Below the pieces are notes generated by a model. That model saw only the letters and a list, made by a program, of their open reading frames with translations, was not told the origin of the DNA and did not search any database. The translations under genes were made by a program, and so were the position numbers. From Lethocerus indicus (Eukaryota > Arthropoda > Insecta > Hemiptera > Belostomatidae): a DNA stretch of 64,000 bases. The DNA is taken from positions 7,006,001 through 7,070,000 of the forward strand of contig JACDQD010000103.1 of the NCBI GenBank assembly GCA_019843655.1, read 5' to 3'. Below, piece after piece: positions 41,226 to 54,500 of this stretch. The stretch's first letter is position 1; every line of letters starts with the position of its first letter.

Positions 41226-41237
41226 ATTGACGTCAAT
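41226..41237. promoter_or_regulatory. Palindromic CRE
   Basis: ATTGACGTCAAT is a perfect 12-bp palindrome around TGACGTCA. It is a single site with no visible cluster, so it may be fortuitous. Confidence 0.25.
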
Positions 41238-44200
41238 GCCCAGTGTTCCCAACAACCTGATTCTAATGTGCCTGCATCGAATTCCAAAATTTTAATGAAA
41301 AAAATATAAAATGAGGATTCAATATATATATGGATTGAAAAATCTGAGAAAACAATGTACTCGTTTATTGTAAAAAGACGGATAATTGTTTTTATATCCT
41401 TGTTTGTAACGGTGGTATTTAACCCAAAAACGGTTTGAGGCTCCTATGTTGTTCCGAATTCACTTTCAATTTACCTATTGTTGGCTTTCAAAGCCTTTAA
41501 AAATGGGTTGCAGTTTAAAACAAAGGAATGGTTTTTTCGGCGAGGAAACGTACTTGGTAAATAAGGCCCGCTTTGACTATCGCTTGTCCACCCAAACCCG
41601 TAGATATGATTATTCTGAAGAAATTGAAACAAACTGAGCATAAATCGTTTCTTGGTTACTTCCTCGACGAGGCCCCTGCCGTTAGATTGCGAAAGAGTGT
41701 GGACACACGGCCACCGATAGTCGTCCCTGGTCTCTCCGGTAGGCAAACATAGGATTGAAACACAGCCGACTCGGGTCAACGAACTCCAACATTCGAAGCT
41801 GATTGAATACAGGCCTATATCGTACCTATTGTTCCCCGGCAAGCCGGATAGCCAACTATAATGCCCTAATAAAAGAAACAGTGATAGATCAAGCGTATAG
41901 ACTCATAATGGAATACAACTAAAACTGAAGCTAAACTGAAGTGCCTAAAGTAACCCAAAATAAACTAGAAAAAATCAACTTACTTAATTTGTTAATCCTG
42001 AAATAAAAACTTATAATCCTTTAATTATGCTAATTTGAAAAAGATTACATTTTTTTAGATTTAAAAATTCGTAAAATACAATGTACAATTATCTATGAAA
42101 TGGCTTAGAACAGAAAATATGTACCATAAAAAATGCAAAAAACAAATACCAATGTATTTTATTGGTATATTATATTTGTTCCTCGAAATTATAGTATAAC
42201 AAAAATAAATGTAAATTATTAACGACGTTTTTGAATCAGAACAGGTTCAGCAAGAGTAGTTTTTTGTATTGAAATCAATTTTGAGATTTATTTCAGAAGG
42301 TAGTAAATAGCTCAGCACAAAGGCCGAAAGAATCACTTTCGTACCCTTCATTTACCGAATTAAAAATGACGAGTAACTACCGCAATTTTAATTTAATTCC
42401 TACGCGAATATATCAATTCGGACCGGGCATGATGTATGACGCCCCCGCAGTGAATTTAAACAAGATCGGCCGGTTAAGTGTTAATAAGAAAGTGACGAGA
42501 AACGACAGCGCCCGGACCGTAAAAAAATCTTAAATGAGCAGACGAAGAAGAAGAAGGCGAAAAAATCGTGAAAACCGGTTTGTGAATTATATTGGGTATC
42601 TGTGTTTCGGCATGAGCGTGGAACACTCCCTTGGCCGAACCCCGCGTTAAAGTCTCCGAACGGTGGCCGCTTAATGGCCGCATTAGAGAGACTTCTTACG
42701 TCGATCCCATCCCGTCTATCAGTTTTTATTGAATACCATTTAGACGTGCAGACGTCCCCCGGAGGGGAAACACGGGATCCCCGATCCGAATTCTAAGGAC
42801 GAATATTTGTATCCCTGCCGAGCTGCTGTATTTTATTATTGGGGACTCGATTTCAATAAGTCAATCTTTCCAACGTTTTGTCCAACGTTTTTGTGAAATG
42901 AAGAACTAAGATAACGTGTTTTTCAGTTTTATTAAAAGTTACGACGATTTATATCGGTGATTATTTATATATTTATTCATGTTAAAGAATAAACAGTATT
43001 TCATACCAGCGTTCTTTGTTTCGGTTGATGAATATAATTTAATAATAGATAATAACTACGCAATATGCTTATTAATCGATTAAGATCGGAGAATTAGAGG
43101 AGAAAATTATGAAAAGTCATAAAGCCAAAGTTTCCGAGTCGTTAAAATTTCCAGTGAGATCAGACTATAGGATTTGATATTAAATTGTTGGAATCCTGGT
43201 TTACCAAAACAGCGTAAACTGGTTAATAAGCCAAAAGCTCCGTTGTTTAACCTCGGTTGGGACCGCGGCATTATTTAGCCTGAAATGATCAAAACATCCA
43301 GGATGGCAAATTATTATTAAAGTTGTTTCACCATAAACCGGTCCTTTGAAGGGTTTTTAAACAAATTTGTAATAAACATACAGAAATAAAATGCACGAAT
43401 TTAAAAAAACCTCAAGTTCAAATTGAAACATCTACGGCGAAGAATATCGGTTTACAAAAGCTAAATATGATGCAAAAGGCAGACATCCGTTAATAAACGC
43501 TAGATAATTTTAACATGGTTAAAATTATCACCGAAGTCAAAAGAAAGTGGGTTAAACAAACAGCTCCGACTAAAGGAAGTAGCCACCGCCTATGTTTTCT
43601 GTCCGAGATAACGGTAAATCTAACTAGCACATTTTCAGCAGAAAAGGTACCCAGGTCTGTAATTCCGATGTAAATCGCATTTACGACCCACTTCAATTAA
43701 TCCCGAGGCTCGGCCTGCGATGAATGTATTCTGGTCACTCCGACCCAGTTAATTTATGTATATCCATTAACAATTTTTAATGATTTCATAGCGCCAGAAC
43801 GGTTGGCCGGTGTAGGGAGGACGAAAACTGGGACCAGATGGTCCGTTACATCACTGGGGTTGGCGCGCTCCTTACCATTATTAGCATATGGGCCGAGCTC
43901 TCCGACTCAAGGCCGGAGTCCTTTGGCTTTGCGGCAAGGCCTTTGAAAATATTAAAAACACAATAACTCGCCTTTATTTGCCTACCACTTTTTTTTACTG
44001 GAGGGATGTCATTCCACGAGTGTTCGCAAAAAAATGCCATCCGCATAGTGGGCATATTGTAAATACTAACAGCAACTCGTTTTAATTAATTAAAATCATT
44101 ATCGTATAGAGTCCTATTTACAAGGAAGTAGATGTTCATCCAATAGCTATGAATATAGGATGATCTCATTCTATTAAATTATTTGGATTCAATTAATATT

Positions 44201-45233
44201 ACTTCCCAATTATTTCAGATTTCTTTTTTGACCTTTATTTACAACCCGTTAAACATTTTCGGGTATTTTACATAAAGTATTTTCGGAAATTATAAAAAAC
44301 GAAGGCTAACTGAACAGTATGAAATTGTGTGCATTTGTAGTTTTTATTAAAATATTAAAATAGTACCTATTAGGCTAATAGAATCATAATAGGCTGAACA
44401 GCCCTACAATCGATATCACAAACAATACGTAAATGATTAGACGATATATCTGCGCGGAAAATATGAAGAGTGATAGATGAAGGTGCTGTTATATGCAGTA
44501 AAATGTCCTACCGACGTTTCGGCTACTTCCAGCTTAATGACAATTCAATCACCGAACTCGAGAACTGGACAGTCGTAAAATTCACAGGACCGGTTTCATT
44601 AAAGGGCAAGATATATTTAAACTTCGTGAAATGAGGCCATTAAAATATTAATGGCCCCGGTGTCCGAATAAAGCACTTAACACCGCGATTAAATTTCGCT
44701 ACACTATCCGCCCGTTCGTCCCGCGAGATATACGAACGACTATGTGGAAATCGAATAAAGGAAGAGGAATTCCGAGTCGATACGAAAACAAATATGGACT
44801 GGTGTGCGGTTTAGATCGCAGGCAATTATTAATGGCAACACGAAACACCCTACCGAGTTTTGAAATGATTATATTATAGCATTCGATACGACAATGGCGA
44901 ATTCCAAACTCACAATAACAATCACGGTAATAGAAAATTACGAATCTATGGTAAAATGGAAATTTCAGAATTTATATGAACCCGGGCGTGTCAGAAGTCG
45001 CAAGAGTAATGGCATTAATAGCATAGCAATTAATGAATACTTATTACCGAACTAACCGCAGTTTGTAACAAAAGATAAACATCTCGAATGCGGACTACTA
45101 GATAGACACCTGGCGCTCGGGACAAAAAATCCCGGGAGACAAAACCCAATCTCGGCACGCAACAAGTCAAACCTGTTGGTTTAACAGAGCCCCATACTTG
45201 TAAATATTAAACGTTAATTGGTGCTTCTCCGCG

Positions 45234-45240
<7 letters not shown>

Positions 45241-45266
<26 letters not shown>
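45241..45266. repeat. (GA)13 microsatellite at the edge of a CpG-rich patch
   Basis: 26 bp of perfect GA on the plus strand, so TC on the strand of the formin transcript. It adjoins the CpG-rich stretch at 45.1-46.1 kb. In insects GA repeats can bind GAGA-factor-type proteins, but nothing else here shows that it does so. Confidence 0.95.
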
Positions 45267-45273
<7 letters not shown>

Positions 45274-46635
45274 CTGCTCTTAAAAGCGGTCCAGCGACCA
45301 GTGCGGTTCTAGTTTCGCAATCCGAATTTTTCATTCCCGTTCTTTTCCACGAGCAAATGAAAACCTCAAATAGGGACGGGCAGGACCTGCCGAGAAGCAA
45401 CTAAGAGTTGTCAATCCTAATAGTAGAATGCATTTATGTTTGGAAACTTTTCAGGATTCTAGGTCGAGGGGCAGTCAAATAGATAAAGGTCGATATGCCG
45501 GCTTGTTTCTGAATATTCGTCGATCCAGTAGGTGGAAAGGGGAAAAGATACGTCTGGGACTATACAACGACGAAAAGCCGAGGTAAAGTCATAAAGTTTA
45601 AAAGGGCGAAAATCGACCGCAAGGTTCTCGATGTTAATAACGCGGCTGCTAAAAAAGAAAGAATCCTCCCCGCAACTGGCATATCAGTGTCGCAACGGAC
45701 GTTATTTCCACCGTCATTTTCAAACGCGAAACGAGGATGGCTGGTATAAAGGCGGTGTACGGTTTTCGGGAAATAAACGAAGGCGCGGAGCCGTTTCAAA
45801 TCCGGTAAAATAGAACGGCGCCGAAAGAAAAGTCGGTAACTGCCTGTCTAACTGGTAATTAGCCGCCAGTGGCGAGTACCACGGTGGAAGGGAGAGAAGA
45901 GAAATGCGTGTCAGAAGCCCGTTACAGAAATGTCAACCGCGCCGGGTTACGGGACAAACGAAAAGAAAATCCCCCGTTACATTAGCGATAGAAATTTCTG
46001 CCCACGAATTAATTACCCCAGGACCGATACGACTCGCTGCTCTACCCAGTTCAATTAATGCGCTCTGTTTATGAAAGAATGTTGGGAATTTTAATTGGAA
46101 TATTCTATTAAAACGGACGACGCGGAGTGAATAGCTTTATGCTAAGAGCTTTGCAGATAAGCCCAACCTAGGTAGGATTCGTGGAAGAGTGGATAGCATA
46201 CATAGTTGCCATTTTACGATATTTCCAGAATATATCGCTAATGGCCTCAATTTGAGAACAGGTCGGGCAGAAACGTCGAGTCGTCATTCAATGCCTCCGA
46301 AATTATTGTCCTTCGCGTAGATTATCGTGTTCTACCTATTTAAATGTTAAACACCACGGACTTCTTCTCCAATGTTACTTTGAGTGTAGTTGATTAGTCC
46401 CAAACCGGCGGTCGTTAACTGAATCGGACAATTGGGCGAACTTATCGGTTCGGTAACCACACCACCTCTCCTCCTTGTAACTAAGTACGAGCACTTATTT
46501 AGCCAATCCATTGTATATCAAAAAAAGCATAAAAAAAGCAAAATAGTATCTATTTCCATAATGGAATTAGGCGCTCTTACAAATTCATGATTAACGAATG
46601 GAAATAATTTTCTATACGATATTTTTACTTTCCGC

Positions 46636-46662
46636 TTTTAACTCCGCTATTTTAACTCCGCT
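46636..46662 (+). repeat. Tandem pair of TTTTAACTCCGCT (14-bp period)
   Basis: Exact copies at 46636-46648 and 46650-46662. A partial third unit (TTTCCGCT) lies just before. A short local duplication. Confidence 0.55.
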
Positions 46663-46902
46663 TTAATTAATACAAAGTTAAACATTCTGACCAGTAATCT
46701 GCGTGACTTCACAGCCATCTTTCCTCTCGTATGTTACTTAATCAGCGTCTAAGCGTCGCCTAGAACTGGGACGGGTCAATGCGAGTCGTTCGCGAAGTCG
46801 GGGGTAGCCGCGAGGAATACCCCCCGTATTGGGGGCGGGAGCGTGCCGTATGCTGCGGCACCACAAGGGCACATTCCATATACAGAGAGAGTTAAATACA
46901 GA

Positions 46903-46921
46903 GGGAAGGGAGGGGGGGGGG
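46903..46921 (+). repeat. G-rich run with G-quadruplex potential
   Basis: GGGAAGGGA followed by ten G (46912-46921). This satisfies the G3-loop-G3 pattern for an intramolecular quadruplex on the plus strand. It lies inside a purine-rich stretch of the 46.74-47.1 kb GC-rich patch. The minus-strand transcript would be C-rich here. Confidence 0.7.
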
Positions 46922-47389
46922 AGGTGAAACGGAGAGTGTGCACGAGAGTGAGGGAGAAAGAGACAGTGAAAGAGCCCGACCGCAAACCAGTGTTATATCC
47001 GATGATTCATCCATCGGTGGTGCCGGCCACGACCAAACCAACGGACCATTACTAAACGCCGCCTCTATCGGGCCCAAACCATTTGTTCGCAGGTTCAACT
47101 AGTTCAACGCGTAGTATTTATAGCCGGTCTTTATCTTCACGGCTTCATTTAGCTTTTAGAGACCATCCGACCATTATTAATACCCCATCGACCCGTTCTA
47201 CTGTACCTCCCATCTGGTATTGTTAACCGGGAATTCTGCAATAACGAGGAAAAAGTCGACACGTAAACTTGTAGACCTTCGATGATAAAATTGTTATTTA
47301 TCTTCCTGTTATGCTTCTACGTTTAGACTGATTTATGTCCAAATAAGAACTTACAGAAACAGAAAATAACTTCGAAAACAAAAAGACTT

Positions 47390-47406
47390 CCTTCGTAAAA
47401 CGAAGG
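47390..47406. repeat. Short hairpin, 7-bp perfect stem, 3-nt loop
   Basis: CCTTCGT, loop AAA, ACGAAGG. No following T-run or other sign of a function. Confidence 0.35.
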
Positions 47407-50400
47407 CTCAAACGACGAGGCCTCAAACATATATTTCGAAAGCCAAAAAGATAACCGCATAATTTACATACAAGAGCCGGTGTAATTTTGTAGGTAATTA
47501 AAAGACCCGGTTAATAATATGCGAAGACGGAAACCCTACTTAAGGAAGCGTAATTGCCTGTAATAAGATTGGAGCTAGCAAATTAATTACTACGCAATTA
47601 TTAAAATATTGGCCTTCGGATGCATTGGAACAATTATAAGAATATTCAGCTGACGTTTGGTAATGATCTTTTCCATCGAACGTTTGGGATATCGGTCACG
47701 AGACACGATTAAGGTGTTTTTCGAATCACTATTTCACCGATTAGAATTCAAAATTATGACCTTCGGTTTAAAAAAACCTAACAACAAAACGGATCCGGTC
47801 TTTCTGTCCCGTGTTATTTTCTTATCGACTGTCGAACACTCGCTCCTTTATGCAGTCCTCAATTGTTCAAAATAATTCGATACCACAAATTGATTCAGTT
47901 AATATTATAAATTGTTTGCAAAAAAGTGAGTCATGCTTTCATTTACTACAGATGAAACCACAAAGACTCCTGTAGAACTAAGTGACTACAATTTATTTTA
48001 CCGACGTACAGATATTCACATTACACCAATACTATACATCTTAAGTGCACACTCGTTTGTACAGATTTGTGCCTTAAAATCCCATAATTTAGCTCTAGTT
48101 TAATCTAACATTTCCGTTTGGTGCTTAGACCCAGCCTGTACGCCAGGGACAGAGCTCTGAATGAGTTCTATTTTTTATAGGAAGGCGGAAGCACCAGGGA
48201 AGTAGAAAATGCTTGTCTTCAAGATCTTAAAAGCTTGCTTTTAGAAATCATAAAAAGGACCGCTGATGGTAAAATAATTTCAGTATTGACAAAGCTGTGT
48301 GGTTTGTATGTAGGAAAAACAAGTAAGGAGAACTACGGAAGACCAACAGATACCATAGAGCCATAAAATATATCCGCGAATGGAACTGCCATAAGTCTGC
48401 CATATCATATCACAGGACAAAAAGAAGGCTGGATAAGAACAGAATAAAATATTAATAAGATAACTGTATTTAACTTATTGTATTTAAAGAACATCGGGAT
48501 ATCATTTCTCATTCGGGATATCAACTATGCAGTATTCCATCGGATAACGACACGCCTACCTATCCTCACAGGATTGTTACTGCCGAAACCGGCCTATTCC
48601 CAAAGTGGATCAGGAAATCGGAAGAATAATCATGAAATATGGCCCGGTGAGGGGGTTGGGCTCAAGGGTCAAAACGGTAGCTCGGGTGTCGAAGGACCCC
48701 GAGCGGTGAATTGGCGAGTGCGTAAGTGCGAGCAGGCGTGCGTGCGCGACAAGACAGGCCGCCGGGGTCGATGATGAAAGTGAAGGTAAGGCCAACTGGA
48801 GAGTACTATAAGGGGAACTTCCATATAGGGCAGGTACACCTTGCCCGGCTCGCCTCGGCCGCCCTAGTTTCTGCCCCGGCAAACCTCGGGATGCTAAGCT
48901 CCCCGGCGCCACCCTAACAAAGTTCACCACACAAGTTCAAACCGACCTCCTCCCCCGCTCTCAAAACCTTTCCTTACCTCCCACTCAAAATTACCGCCTC
49001 CCCTCTGTATATTTTATTTCAAATTTATGCCCTATTTTGTAGCAACTGAAAAATAAAAGTCCATACTAGCAGGCATGAAGGGGATGACTACTCCCATAAT
49101 ATTTCAATTCTAATTGATGTTTCGTCACATTTAAAAACGTCTTGGAAGAGCCAACTGTCCAGTATGGAAAACCAATATATTGTATTTTTGATTCCACGCG
49201 TTAATCAATGTGAGTTTTCAGTTAAATCGGTACAATATAATTTCATAATCTATTTTCGCTCTCTTGCTACACTTATGATCTCAATGGTTTCAGACAGTTG
49301 CTCTTCGGCATCATTGGTGTACAGGCTCTTACTATGATACATAGAATCATATCATGTTTGATATATATTAATATTAGATTAACATTACCTATTTTACCTA
49401 TAATCGTAATATATTCCAGTATGGTGTATACCCAGAAAATATCCTCACGTTCTATTTCCGGTTTCCAAATGATCGTAAAAATTAAGTGATTTGAATCAAA
49501 TAAAAGTTAACATTAAACTAGATAAAACTGATATTTTTTTAAAATAAGGAACGGACAAAACAATAAAAATACGTCATTATCTCTTAAAATGCAATACTAA
49601 CTTAATGCGAAATAATACGTATTTTCTATTTATAGATATTAATTTTTATGTTATTAAAAGTGATAAAAATTATAATCGTATAATATCCTATTTATAAACT
49701 GAATTTTTTTTCAATACTTTGGTTAATGCAAAATGTTTAAGGAGCGAGGTTAATTCATTTCCTCGTCTATTATGAAGCTGAAATATCACAACGAGAAATG
49801 AATGATGACGGCGCTCTTGAAGAATCGTACAAATATGGTATAAATTAATTAGACACGCGGAAACGGAACCCTGGCGGCGGATGTCGGCCTCAAGGTAAAT
49901 AGTTTATTACCTTAAAGTTAATAAACCGCTTACGGACAGAACGTACACGGCGTACAGATAGAGGCAGAGACTCAGATACAAAATTAACTTTTATAGCTTC
50001 GCCCATGTTCAGTTTATTTATTTAACTATGGAGGACGTTTCTGGCCGATATGATCCGTGATCTCTCAGGGTTTCCGCCAAACGAGTTTTAACACCACAGT
50101 AAATAATTCTAACGACTAGTATCATAGTTTCCCTATTCCTCTTCTTACGTCTTCAAACGATTAAATCTGTTCTCTACAATAATTACTGTCATCGGACCAA
50201 TATTTCCTCATTCCTTTTTGCTACGGACAGAAAGTTATGGTAACGTTTCTGCGCATTCGTATTTTCAATACAGACCAAGAGCGGAAATCGGGCCAGAACA
50301 TGCATTGGAAATAGGCGCGAACAGTGAACTCAAACTTTAAACACATCTATTCTATGCTATTCTCTTTCACATTCTATCCTCATCGAATACTGATCCTTAG

Positions 50401-51480
50401 TCTAGTTCCAACAACATTACCGCGAGATCCCAAATTTAAATCGATATAAATTTCAATAATTACTTCTCTTTAAAATATACTAACTCTCCAATGAAACGCA
50501 ATTATTAATAAACATGTTAAACATTTACGCCGAGTCTATTATTATATTCCATATGTTGTTTCAAAAGAGCTCAGTCAGGGTTCCATGTGAAAACCTTTGC
50601 AATTGGATCACGCATCGTACAAAGTACAGCCGTTCAGTAAATATTAAGGTCAGATAGTCGTACACGATCCAGTCCTAATGATCCGGTCGTTCAATCATGA
50701 ATCCGCCCATAGGTAAATTTATTTACAAGTGAAATTTTCAAACGGGCGGTGGCCATTCTTTCAAATCGCGGCAAAAGGGAGTAATGAGATTCAACGTCTC
50801 GCTACTGAATATTAGAGTGAATGCAAATTTCATCTGAGGTTTTATGAGGCCGGACGACGCTCACGACCACCAGTACGAATGCATTCGCTGCAACTTTCCT
50901 GGCATAGAAAATAGGATAAGTTAAACTTTGCTTTGATGAATTACGAAATCTAAGCAATAATCTAAGAAACCATGAGAACAACGGATACTATTTACGAATC
51001 CACTAATGATATGGGAAGCAATTAATTTACCAATTGATTTATTAGTCAAACTTTACGAATCGTTTGTTGATTTAAATTGTTAATTCAATTTATAACGCAA
51101 ATTAAAACCATATTAATAACAGTATACCTTATTTATCAAAGATGTAAATTACTGTTTCGACATTTACTAAAACATTGTTAAGTCTCTAGCGCATTATTTC
51201 GGTAAAAATGCAGCGCCTCGCAAATAATAATTACTGAGCTCTAGAGTGCTAATTGGCGACGATACTCATCACTCATATATTATATGGTTTACTGGCAATC
51301 GTGCAATCCGTCAGTTATGGGAATAGTGTTACTCACAGAAATAGATTTCCGTGGGCTGCCCCGACAACCCGGTTACAGGTCCGATAGTGATCTCCAGCGT
51401 GATGTAGTTCAATCATACCACAGCATTCAAATTCAACTGATATAGGTCACATGATCCCATGAAACGAGCGAAGTGAGTCT

Positions 51481-51517
51481 ACTTACCTGAAAAGCAAAAC
51501 AGACAAAGGTTATAGAC
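51481..51517 (-). other. Recursive splice site (ratchet point, zero-length exon)
   Basis: Read on the minus strand: branch-point-like CTATAAC, then CTTTGTCTGTTTTGC, then TTTTCAG joined directly to GTAAGTAGAC. The AG/GT boundary lies between 51487 and 51486. A strong pyrimidine tract and CAG followed at once by a consensus GTAAGT donor is the arrangement known for ratchet points in long Drosophila introns. There the 3' site is used first and the regenerated 5' site is then used for the next step. It is on the same strand as the formin exon, about 32.5 kb upstream of it. That supports the reading that this stretch is one very long intron. No coding exon is evident beside it. Confidence 0.6.
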
Positions 51518-54500
51518 AAAATGTGCAAAAATATTTAAACATCTACGGGTCAAGTTTTCTCTTGGAGAAAAGAATCGCGACCGAGTGCTTCATTTCATAT
51601 TAGATTATTTATCACACCAATTACTTGATTACAGGGTTATGCTTATCGCCAATTTATAACAGGACAGAATATATTTATATATATAATTAATATTAAATGT
51701 AAATAATATTACGCGCCCTATTACATTAATATTATTATTTTAAATTGAATTTATAATGTGAATAATGAATATCAGTAAGATGTAATCACAGTTTGCACTC
51801 ATTTACATAACAGTTACAGTAATTCGCTAAATGTCTAGACAATTTTGATACTTCGGTCGCTTCTTTCTGCGGAGAGTCGCACATAACCGAAATCTCTGTA
51901 TATCTGATGCAATATAATTCATACATAAAACATAAGAATGAGACATAAGATTTTTATCTCGGCGGCTGTGAATGTCAAAATGGTGTCGTTGAATTCCAAT
52001 CGAAAGGTCGCATGTAAAATATTTCGAAACTACACTCGAACTGAACGAAGACACTCATAATGCGAATAATAAAGTCAATAATCTTAATTAATTACGGTAG
52101 TCTGGGTTTTTTCTGGGAGTTTAATTAGGCAAGTATTATTTATGGGCAACTCGAACATTAACCACACTCCGTGGAAGCGATTAATGACCGGAAGGATATT
52201 TCGTATGATAAGTACATTGCCAAGAAGTTAGACTCAGTCAAAATCATAAATGGTCGGTGACTTGATTTTTCCAGAATGCCAAAGGTTGCAGGATGCTGGG
52301 GGGGATGAATCATGGGTTCCGGTCCTAGTTTTGCGTACCGTGATAAGGCCATGGACGACTAAGGACCCCATTTACAGAAAAAGCACACTCACTATCAAAT
52401 CTGCCCTACCTTATATGGTGGTTGAAGACTTGTCAAAAACAGATGAACGTCCAAGGTTAGAAGGACGATACAGGAAACACGATTTGGAAGGACGTTGTCA
52501 AGGGTTAACTATTAGATTTCTAAATACTAAATACAGCTATAAAAAGAATGAGGCGCATATTCCAATAAAAAAACTTCATTAGAAACATTTAAAAAATGAT
52601 TAAACGGAGATGTTTTGCATATTTAAAACACAGGAGTGCGTATAGTTAAAATAGTACGAACTACGTAGTTAGTAATAGTAGAAACTAAATTTTATCATTT
52701 ATTATATATTAATTCAATGAAAAGAACGTACTTCATAAAAACGCCTTATATTGTCTACAGAACGTGGAATCGCCTGCTGCTTAAGTCAATGTAACTTAAG
52801 GCGTATGCTCGCATCGGGAGAATAATAAAACCGATGGAAGCGGTGGAAATAAGAATAAAAAAGGACAAAGGAGTGCGACACGAGGGCCACGAAACAGCGA
52901 TCTCCCTTTCACCGATAAAGTCATAGTTCATAAGCGGGTCGATCCCCCGCAGCGACAGCCCCGGCCACCGCGGGAACCCACCCACAAACAAATGGCCAGC
53001 AACTTTGGCAACACTTATATAACAAATTTACATTCAGAGTACAGTTTTTTAGGTTTTCAGAAAAATTAAAAAAAACGATCACGTGCGACGGTACATTGTT
53101 CTTATTGTGTGTTAAATTTCATTCTTCTCAAAGATTCGTGTGAAGTATTCCGCACATATGTGGTCTCGTGCAAATTTTCATTTATTTTCATCATTTCGAA
53201 CTGTGGGAGTGTCAGAATTCAAAATTCTGTGGCCGTGTTCATTTTAAAAGGCATGTTATACAACACGTTGTTCCCGCAACACATTTTTAGCTATTATATA
53301 GACAATCCTTTATAAATAAATAACCCTGTCAGTCCCAAGTACAATACTGACTCTCATTTTTTATTGCCACATAAATCGCATAAATAATCACTTTTTTCCT
53401 TTCTAATTATAACTATCATAAACTAATTGTAACTGAAACTTAGTGAAATTCGTAACTGGATTACATAATCTTGTTTGGGCAGAACAAACAAATTTTAACC
53501 CATTTCTTCGCTTTACCCTTTACTTGTTCTGTCTTGACTTTCATTTCATTCAATCGTAAATCTACTGTAGTACACCAGCTTTAACGGTATCGCTCAAGGC
53601 CGAAGTGTAAAGAAGATATAGTCACCGATAGAAGACTAAATAATTTCCAGCAGATGACAAAACCACATACGCTTTACTGACGTAGAAATGCCAGAGATGT
53701 CGCAACAAAACGTTACAACACGGTACAAACTGTGTTATTACCTTTTTTTATGTCACGCGGTAAATTTGAATATCTCGTACAAAAAAAGTGTAATTTATTT
53801 CTATTATCGGAGAGGACAATAAATAAAAGACCGACGTGACCGCCGCTTAACCCGCCTGAATACTACTCTTCATTACGATCGGACATATATAATAATTCAA
53901 GCGTCACAGGGCTACCAACTAACCTATTTTAACTTTTAGAATATGTTCGGGCATTCCTTATTTATTCTACCGAGCTGACAATGTTTGAATATTAATATGG
54001 ACAATTTAAATTCCAATCAATAAATTACATTAAAATAGTTTTCTAGTCCCCTACTGGACAATCATAATCGACAGTACAGGTATCTAAGATGATATTGTTT
54101 AAGTTAAAAATAAAGCTTCTGTTTTTTGGTCTGAGACCGGTTTTTGGAAAGTTCTAATAACGGCAAGATGCAAGTCTTTACGTATTGTGTGTGCGGGCGG
54201 ATAGGCCTATAAATAGAACTTGTGGGAAATGAAGTCTTGGTAAAAAACTGTTACTTACTTCTAGAGTCAGAAATTAAAGAAGAAATTCATTAAATGATAT
54301 TCTCAGAAATATTTTGTAAACTCTAACCAAAGCTTACACCGTAAATCGTAAGAATTGGGTATTGAGCGATAAGTGATAACAACTATTTTGTTATTTTATG
54401 CTGATATTATGAAATGGTTAGTCTACTGATTTGATCGGATCGCATTCATATAGGCCCCACAAAGGAGGGCCCATAATCGGGGTGTTGCGGCCCCATTGAA

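Larger units (their letters stand above)
36398..42800. other. Upstream formin intron: no gene seen
   Basis: GC-richer patches near 37000-37260, 37650-37800, 38090-38290, 39000-39550, 39840-40230 and 42430-42800. AT-rich between them, with an almost pure A/T stretch at 40270-40350. A segment at 41100-41309 is open on both strands for about 63 codons but matches nothing I recognise. Confidence 0.45.
42801..51480. other. Upstream formin intron: no firm gene
   Basis: GC-richer patches near 43790-43960, 45070-46060, 46740-47100 and 48600-48960. A plus-strand terminal-exon-like segment at 48181-48448 is reported under findings but not called a gene. 49.0-51.4 kb is AT-rich with nothing assignable. 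Confidence 0.4.

Noticed and set aside
41096..41309. Segment open on both strands for about 63 codons
   Set aside because: Neither translation resembles a known protein, and openings of this length are expected many times in 64 kb.
48610..48930. GC-rich 106-codon minus frame as a possible first exon
   Set aside because: Low-complexity Ser/Leu/Ala/Pro content typical of GC-rich non-coding DNA. The plus strand is also open.
52158..52582. Overlapping 64- and 110-codon frames suggesting a transposase relic
   Set aside because: No transposase motif or terminal repeats could be identified.
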